Shown piece by piece: positions 59,011 through 64,000 of a DNA stretch of 64,000 bases. The stretch covers positions 1-64,000 of the forward strand of contig CAYOMD010000008.1 in NCBI GenBank assembly GCA_964404985.1, given 5' to 3'. The notes beneath the pieces were generated by a model that saw only the letters and a list, made by a program, of their open reading frames with translations, made no database searches and had not been told where the DNA came from. Within the stretch, counting starts at the first letter, position 1. Every line of letters begins with the position of its first letter. Both the position numbers and the translations under genes were made by a program. This DNA is from Hankyongella sp964404985. Its GTDB lineage: Bacteria; Pseudomonadota; Alphaproteobacteria; Sphingomonadales; Sphingomonadaceae.

Positions 59011-59991
59011 ATGCCCACCGACGGCCAAGACAATCAACCCCCTGCCGGTGTTGCCATCACCGCCGAGACTGCAGGTTGGCGACTGGACCGCGCTCTGGCC
59101 CACGGCCTGCCCCAGCACAGTCGGGAGCGGCTGAAGGCTCTGATTTCCAGCGGCATGGTCTGCACGAACGGCCTGCCAGTGCGTGATCCCGCGCGCAAGG
59201 TGCGCCCCGGTGAGGTGTACGGGGTCGAGGTCCCGCCGCCGCAACCGGCCGAGGCACTGGCACAGGATATCCCGCTGTCGATCCCTTATGAGGACGAGCA
59301 TTTACTGCTGGTCGACAAGCCGGCAGGACTGGTGGTCCATCCCGCCTGCGGCAATCTGGACGGCACACTGGTCAACGCGCTGTTGCATCACTGTGCCGGG
59401 CGATTGTCCGGTATCGGCGGAGTCGCACGCCCCGGCATTGTTCACCGGATCGACAAGGATACCTCCGGCCTGCTGGTGGTCGCCAAGACCGACCCGGCCC
59501 ACGAAAAACTCTCCCGCCAGTTCGCCGCCCATACGGTCGAGCGGGTCTATACCGCTTTTGTCGGCGGCTTGCCGAATGCGCCATCCGGCAGGATCGAGGG
59601 CAATCTCGCCCGCTCCAGCCAGAACCGGCAGAAGATGGCGATTGTACCTGCCGGCCATGGCAAACACGCCGTAACCTACTGGCGGTTGCTGCGTGGCTTT
59701 GGCCGGGCGGCGGCACAAGTCGAGTGCCGGCTGGAGACCGGGCGCACCCACCAGGTGCGCGTGCATCTGGCGTCGATCGGCCATGCGCTGCTGGGTGACC
59801 CCGTCTATGGGCGCGCAGGTCGTCTGGATGGCACGCGCGGACTCCTGGAAAGCCTCGGGTTCCGCCGCCAGGCCTTGCATGCCGGTGTGCTCGGGTTTGT
59901 GCATCCGGTAACCGGGGCGGCCATGCGCTTCGAAAGCCCGTTACCAAACGATATGGCTGCACTCCAGCACGCTTTGGCGCAGCCGGCATGA
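59011..59991 (+). CDS. rluD: RluA/RluD-family pseudouridine synthase
   Basis: 326 residues. An S4 RNA-binding domain (~12-75, WRLDRALAHGLPQHSRERLK) precedes the catalytic domain. The catalytic motif is HRIDKDTSGLLVVAKT (~148-163) with the Asp intact. LVDKPAGLVVHP, ETGRTHQVRVHLA and LLGDPVYG are also conserved. It is most like RluD, which modifies helix 69 of 23S rRNA. It precedes rpoH, with a 92-bp gap. Confidence 0.9.
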   Translation: MPTDGQDNQPPAGVAITAETAGWRLDRALAHGLPQHSRERLKALISSGMVCTNGLPVRDPARKVRPGEVYGVEVPPPQPAEALAQDIPLSIPYEDEHLLLVDKPAGLVVHPACGNLDGTLVNALLHHCAGRLSGIGGVARPGIVHRIDKDTSGLLVVAKTDPAHEKLSRQFAAHTVERVYTAFVGGLPNAPSGRIEGNLARSSQNRQKMAIVPAGHGKHAVTYWRLLRGFGRAAAQVECRLETGRTHQVRVHLASIGHALLGDPVYGRAGRLDGTRGLLESLGFRRQALHAGVLGFVHPVTGAAMRFESPLPNDMAALQHALAQPA

Positions 59992-60083
59992 AGTTCTGCA
60001 TATCAGAACACTACGTTTATTACTGATACTGTTGTTGCGGGATTTCACACAATGTATACGGAAAATATCGGAAGGATTTGGTT

Positions 60084-60974
60084 ATGACCGCAAGCACGAT
60101 CCCGGCCCTGGCAAGTGATGCCTCGCTCAACCGCTACCTTCAGGAAATCCGCCAGTTTCCCATGCTCACGGCGGATGAAGAATATATGCTGGCCAAGCGC
60201 TGGGGCGAACATGCCGACCGCAACGCCGCACACAAGCTGGTGACCAGCCATCTGCGGCTCGTGGCCAAGATCGCCATGGGCTATCGTGGCTATGGCTTGC
60301 CGGTCAGCGAATTGATCGCCGAGGGCAACATCGGCCTGATGCAGGGCGTGAAAAAATTTGATCCGGAGCGCGGTTTCCGCCTCGCCACTTACGCGATGTG
60401 GTGGATCAAGGCAGCTATTCAGGAATACATACTGCGGTCGTGGTCGCTGGTGAAGATCGGCACGACTGCGGCGCAGAAGAAGCTGTTTTTCAACCTGCGT
60501 CGCCTGAAGAGCAAACTCGAAGCTGTCGAGGATGGTGACCTGAAGCCGGAGACCGTCAGCAAGATCGCCACCACCCTGCTGGTGAGCGAAGATGACGTCG
60601 TTTCGATGAACCGGCGCATGGCGATGGGCGGCGATACGTCGCTCAATACGCCGCTGCGCGAGGATGGCGATGGCGAATGGCAGGACTGGTTGGCCGACGA
60701 TGGCCCCATCCAGGACGAGATTGTCGCCGAGCAGCAGGAAAGCACCCAGCGTGGTGCCCTGCTCAGCCAGGCGATGACGGTCCTCAACGACCGCGAGCGG
60801 CATATCCTGACCGCGCGCCGCCTGCAGGATGATCCGGCAACCCTCGAAGACCTGGCACAGGTCTACAGCATCAGCCGGGAGCGTGTGCGCCAGATCGAGG
60901 TGCGCGCTTTCGAGAAACTCCAGAAAGCCGTGGTGCAGCAAGCCCAGGCCAGAAAGCTTTTGCCAGCAGCATAA
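60084..60974 (+). CDS. rpoH: Heat-shock sigma factor RpoH (sigma-32)
   Basis: 296 residues from ATG 60084 with GGAAGG upstream (a TTG six bases earlier is less likely). Region 2 has NAAHKLVTSHLRLVAKIAMGYRG, GNIGLMQGVKKFDPERGFRLATYA and WWIKAAIQEYILRSWSLVK. The RpoH box around QKKLFFNLRRLKSKL is clear, and region 4 has LEDLAQVYSISRERVRQIE. It directs heat-shock genes. A strong terminator follows at 61004. Confidence 0.95.
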   Translation: MTASTIPALASDASLNRYLQEIRQFPMLTADEEYMLAKRWGEHADRNAAHKLVTSHLRLVAKIAMGYRGYGLPVSELIAEGNIGLMQGVKKFDPERGFRLATYAMWWIKAAIQEYILRSWSLVKIGTTAAQKKLFFNLRRLKSKLEAVEDGDLKPETVSKIATTLLVSEDDVVSMNRRMAMGGDTSLNTPLREDGDGEWQDWLADDGPIQDEIVAEQQESTQRGALLSQAMTVLNDRERHILTARRLQDDPATLEDLAQVYSISRERVRQIEVRAFEKLQKAVVQQAQARKLLPAA

Positions 60975-61003
60975 CGCATATTCTCTTTTCCCCCCGACCT
61001 TGA

Positions 61004-61037
61004 CCATGGCGAGCCACGCTCTGCCATGGTTTTTTTT
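61004..61037 (+). terminator. Rho-independent terminator of rpoH
   Basis: CCATGGC (61004-61010) pairs with GCCATGG (61023-61029). GAG (61011-61013) with CTC (61019-61021) extends the stem. It is followed by eight T (61030-61037), a textbook intrinsic terminator 30 bp after rpoH. Confidence 0.92.
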
Positions 61038-61044
61038 GTGCCAC

Positions 61045-61074
61045 ATGTCCCGATATGGGACATATTCCGGGACA
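61045..61074. promoter_or_regulatory. Dyad with an extra half-site, ATGTCCC-N5-GGGACAT plus GGGACA
   Basis: ATGTCCC (61045-61051) and GGGACAT (61057-61063) are perfect arms, and GGGACA recurs at 61069-61074, 12 bp from the previous half-site. It lies between the rpoH terminator and the convergent petC gene, where no promoter is expected. The rest of 60975-61314 (340 bp) shows no convincing gene apart from the two terminators. Confidence 0.4.
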
Positions 61075-61258
61075 ACAGGCGCCAAGCCCGGCACGCAGGC
61101 CATTTATTTTCAACGGAATTCATTCTGGCATCAAAGGTGCACAGACAGAGTTATCCTGTCTCCATCGCGTCTGAGACGCCATGGACCGCCAACCTGGCCC
61201 GCCGATGGTTCTGCTGTCGGCGGGCGCTTCTTGTCTGGTGAATGACCTATCCAGACAC

Positions 61259-61292
61259 ACAAGGCCGGGCGGATCGCTCCGCCCGGCCTTGT
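61259..61292. terminator. Strong GC hairpin downstream of petC
   Basis: Perfect 15-bp arms (ACAAGGCCGGGCGGA and TCCGCCCGGCCTTGT) enclose a TCGC loop. It lies 22 bp past the petC stop on the minus strand, so it is likely the terminator of the petABC operon. No U-run is visible. Confidence 0.8.
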
Positions 61293-61314
61293 CGGGATTG
61301 GCGTCAAATTAGAT

Positions 61315-62118
61315 CTAGTGGCCCTTAACGCCTGCCCAGATCTTCTTGTAGCTGCGGAACGAGATAACACACAGCGCAAGCAGGAACATCAGTACCCCGA
61401 CACCCATCCGCTTGCGGTCCTCAAGCTTGGGCTCGGCAGTCCAGGCGAGGAATGCGGATACATCCTTGGCCATCTGATCGACGGTCGGCTTGGTGTCCCC
61501 GGCATACTCAACCTGGCCGTCACCGGAGAGCGGTGCCGCCATACCAATGGCCAGCCCGTGGAAATAGGGGTTGTAATGCGTGCCCTCTGCGATCTCCACG
61601 TCGGCTGGCTGCTCCTCGTAGCCCGTGAGCAACGAGTACACGTACGCTGCGCCATTATGGCGCGCCTTGACCATCAGGGAGAGATCAGGCGGCGCCTTAC
61701 CATTGTTGGCAGCCTTGGCAGCAGCTTCGTTAGGGAACGGTGCTGCGAAATGATCCGATGGCAGCGCTTTGCGAGTGGTTACTTCACCGGTCTTGTCGTC
61801 GATGGCCGGGACTTCCGACTGGGCGGCGAGCGCCTTCACTTCTGCCTCGGAAAAGCCAATAGCGGTCAAGTTGCGGTACGCGACCAGGTTCAGGCTGTGG
61901 CAAGCCGAGCAGACTTCCTTGTAGACTTGGTAACCGCGTTGAAGCTGGGCACGGTCGAACTTCCCGAACACACCGTCATGCGCAAACGAGACGTGCTTGG
62001 GGTGCTTGTGGAGCGCAGCATGGGGATCCGGCTCGGCCTTGTCACGCGGCAGGGCGGCTGCGACCAGCACCGCCAGCGACAGAACTGCGCCAACTGCGAA
62101 GGAAATCAAACGAAGCAT
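61315..62118 (-). CDS. petC: Cytochrome c1 of the bc1 complex
   Basis: 267 residues. A signal sequence (~1-22) is followed by the heme-binding motif CSACH (~70-74), the axial Met in GMAAPLSGDGQ (~195), and a C-terminal membrane anchor (~240-258, GVLMFLLALCVISF). It passes electrons from the Rieske protein to cytochrome c. It is last in the leftward petA-petB-petC operon and ends before a strong hairpin. Confidence 0.95.
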   Translation of the reverse strand: MLRLISFAVGAVLSLAVLVAAALPRDKAEPDPHAALHKHPKHVSFAHDGVFGKFDRAQLQRGYQVYKEVCSACHSLNLVAYRNLTAIGFSEAEVKALAAQSEVPAIDDKTGEVTTRKALPSDHFAAPFPNEAAAKAANNGKAPPDLSLMVKARHNGAAYVYSLLTGYEEQPADVEIAEGTHYNPYFHGLAIGMAAPLSGDGQVEYAGDTKPTVDQMAKDVSAFLAWTAEPKLEDRKRMGVGVLMFLLALCVISFRSYKKIWAGVKGH

Positions 62119-62142
62119 TACTGTATCTCCAACGTCGTCAGC

Positions 62143-63420
62143 TTATTCGGCCGGTTGCAGGGCGCCGGCGCCGCTTGGCAGCACAGGCTCTGAAATGCTT
62201 CTGGGCAGCGGCTTGGGAGTCTCTATGCGCGCCACGACCGGAACCAAAATCAGGAAATGGATGAAGTAGTAGGCCGTCGCCAGCTGGCTGATGCGCACCC
62301 AGGGCTCCTCTGCCGGGGCCTGACCGCAGACGCCGAGGATGAGCACATCGAGCAGGAATAGCCAGAACAGCTGGCGATAGATCGGCCGGTAATTAGCCGA
62401 GCGCACCGGCGAGTTGTCCAGCCACGGCAGGAAGAACAGCAGCAGGATCGAGGCGAACATGCCGATCACGCCCCAGAGCTTGGCCGGTATCCCCAGGAAG
62501 TCAAAGGTGAAAGCGCGAAGAATCGCGTAGAATGGCCAGAAATACCATTCAGGCACGATGTGCGCCGGCGTCGAGAGCGGGTTGGCCGGGATGTAATTGT
62601 CCGGGTGGCCCATGGCATTCGGCATGAAGAACACGACGGCACAGTAGAGCACGAGCGCCACCGCCAGGCCGAACAGATCCTTCGAGGTGTAGTACGGGTG
62701 GAACGGCACGGTATCCTGCGGGCCCTTCACGTCGATGCCCTTCGGGTTGTTGGAGCCCGGGATGTGCAGTGCCCACACATGGAGGACAACCACGCCCAGG
62801 ATCACGAACGGCAGCAGGAAGTGCAGCGAGAAGAACTTGTTGAGCGCCGGGTTGCCGACGAATGGCGCGCCCAGCAGCAGGGTCTGCACACTCTCTCCGA
62901 CCACCGGGATCGCCGAGAACAGGCCGGTAATCACGGTCGCTCCCCAGAAGCTCATCTGGCCCCAAGGCAGCACATAGCCCATGAACGCGGTTGCCATCAT
63001 CAGCAGGAAGATCACCAGGCCAAGCATCCAGATCATCTCACGCGGGGCCTTGTACGAGCCGTAGTAGAGACCGCGGAAGATGTGCACGTAGACGACAATG
63101 AAGAAGAAGGATGCACCGTTCATGTGCAGGTAACGGATGAGCCAGCCGAAGTTGACGTCGCGCATGATCCGCTCAACCGAGGCGAAGGCAACCGTCTCAT
63201 GGGCGGCGTAGTGCATGGCGAGCACCACACCAGTCGCGATCTGGATCATCAGGAACACGCCGGCAAGCACGCCGAAGTTCCAGAAGTAGTTGAGGTTCTT
63301 CGGCACCGGATAACCGGCACCGACAGCACCGTGCATGAAGCGGATCAACGGCAGGCGCTGGTCCAGCCAGCGCTCTATCGCGGAGTTCGGCACATAATGT
63401 TCAGCCCAAGGCTTGCCCAT
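62143..63420 (-). CDS. petB: Cytochrome b of the bc1 complex
   Basis: 425 residues from ATG 63420 (MGKPWAEHYV). Eight membrane helices are expected. Heme-ligand His pairs lie in HYAAHETVAFAS/RYLHMNGASFFF and FFSLHFLLPF/VVVLHVWALH. The Qo-site PEWYFWPFYAILR is intact, and MGYVLPWGQMSFWGATVIT is the conserved cd loop. It oxidises ubiquinol in the inner membrane. It follows petA after 5 bp and precedes petC by 24 bp. Confidence 0.96.
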   Translation of the reverse strand: MGKPWAEHYVPNSAIERWLDQRLPLIRFMHGAVGAGYPVPKNLNYFWNFGVLAGVFLMIQIATGVVLAMHYAAHETVAFASVERIMRDVNFGWLIRYLHMNGASFFFIVVYVHIFRGLYYGSYKAPREMIWMLGLVIFLLMMATAFMGYVLPWGQMSFWGATVITGLFSAIPVVGESVQTLLLGAPFVGNPALNKFFSLHFLLPFVILGVVVLHVWALHIPGSNNPKGIDVKGPQDTVPFHPYYTSKDLFGLAVALVLYCAVVFFMPNAMGHPDNYIPANPLSTPAHIVPEWYFWPFYAILRAFTFDFLGIPAKLWGVIGMFASILLLFFLPWLDNSPVRSANYRPIYRQLFWLFLLDVLILGVCGQAPAEEPWVRISQLATAYYFIHFLILVPVVARIETPKPLPRSISEPVLPSGAGALQPAE

Positions 63421-63425
63421 GTTGA

Positions 63426-63998
63426 TTACCCGATCTTGATGCTGGTTGGCGTCAGGAAGGCGTAGTCCGGCACTTCCAGGTTCTTGGGCGCCGGGCCTTT
63501 GCGGATGCGGCCCGAGGCATCGTAGTGCGAGCCATGGCACGGGCAGAAATACCCGCCGAACTCACCCTTGGTTTCTCCTTCGGCGGCGCCCAGCGGCACG
63601 CAGCCGAGGTGGGTGCAGACACCCAAGGTCACCAGCCAGTTCTTGTGCTCGGGCTTGACGCGCTGGTCGTCAGTTTGCGGATCACGCAGATCAGATATCT
63701 TCACCGCCTGCATGGCTGTGACTTCCGCCGGCATCCGGTTGCGCACGAAGACAGGCTTGCCTTGCCAGATCACCTTGATGGCCTGGCCCGGCTCGATCGG
63801 CGACAGATCGACCTCCACCGTGGACAGGGCCAGCACGTCCGCTGCCGGATTCATCTGCTGAACGAATGGCCAGGCTGCCATCGCGCCGCCGACCGCAACG
63901 AAGGCACCCGATGCAATGTGCAGGAAGTCGCGGCGTTGCACGCCTTCGCCCGTCCCATGACCGCTGTGGGGTGTCGTTGCACCCTGTCCGCTTGCCAT
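63426..63998 (-). CDS. petA: Rieske iron-sulfur protein of the bc1 complex
   Basis: 190 residues; the start codon lies 2 bp from the window edge, so the gene appears complete but its promoter is outside. An uncleaved twin-arginine anchor (RRDFLHIASGAFVAVGGAM, ~22-40) is followed by the 2Fe-2S cluster loops CTHLGCVPLG and CPCHGSHYD with all Cys and His ligands. It accepts electrons from ubiquinol at the Qo site. It is the first gene of petABC. Confidence 0.95.
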   Translation of the reverse strand: MASGQGATTPHSGHGTGEGVQRRDFLHIASGAFVAVGGAMAAWPFVQQMNPAADVLALSTVEVDLSPIEPGQAIKVIWQGKPVFVRNRMPAEVTAMQAVKISDLRDPQTDDQRVKPEHKNWLVTLGVCTHLGCVPLGAAEGETKGEFGGYFCPCHGSHYDASGRIRKGPAPKNLEVPDYAFLTPTSIKIG

Positions 63999-64000
63999 TC

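Overview
The window is 64 kb of a chromosome with high GC content, about 60 percent by eye, from an alphaproteobacterium. Rhodospirillales-like is my best guess from gene content; I cannot place it lower. The markers are FliX next to a single-cysteine DksA, MotE/DUF6468 beside FliM, a complex I NDUFA12 subunit beside an MCE protein, an HpnN exporter, TamA/TamB, and the petABC (fbcFBC) operon. Apart from palindromic repeats I see no insertion sequence, prophage or CRISPR array.

Layout: (1) 0.2-16 kb is flagellum and chemotaxis. A leftward operon runs fliL-fliM-DUF6468-motE-cheZ, then two small MotB-like membrane proteins and a large periplasmic AMIN/TPR protein. Rightward runs flgF-flgG-flgA-flgH, then dksA and fliX leftward, then flgI-flgJ-flgN-like. 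Good sigma-54 promoters precede flgF and flgI. A soluble chemoreceptor follows. (2) 16-19.5 kb is class Ia ribonucleotide reductase, with a small lipoprotein gene between nrdA and nrdB. (3) 19.9-23.6 kb holds two small secreted proteins, an orphan response regulator, mgtE and tRNA-Leu(GAG). (4) 23.9-26.6 kb is a two-subunit molybdenum hydroxylase. (5) 26.6-32.5 kb has alr-mlaE-mlaF facing mlaC/hpnM-like and hpnN. (6) 32.6-34.9 kb is pyrB with a metal-site-defective pyrC'. (7) 34.9-40 kb is a ParA / ribbon-helix-helix / SPOR-lipoprotein operon, a divergent Sel1-SPOR protein, PilZ and a methyltransferase-like gene. (8) 40-42 kb is aat overlapping DUF2155, then mlaD and NDUFA12. (9) 42.1-42.6 kb is a palindrome-rich spacer. 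(10) 42.6-45.9 kb is a long NrdJ homologue that has lost its catalytic residues. (11) 46-50.5 kb has a GGDEF-EAL protein, several tiny genes and an S24-type repressor with two matching operators. (12) 50.6-58.3 kb is tamA-tamB, a YfcG-type GST and a CHAD protein. (13) 58.3-61 kb has a cold-shock protein, a JAMM protease, rluD-like and rpoH. (14) 61.3-64 kb is petC, petB and petA.

The most unusual items are the apparent NrdJ pseudoenzyme (42640-45879), the PG-binding-like periplasmic motor module (172-4109), the ParA-RHH-SPOR cluster (34881-38548), and the compact repressor locus with paired TAGG-N6-CCTA operators (48850-49872). All functional calls come from reading the sequence and from memory of protein families. 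No database search was run.
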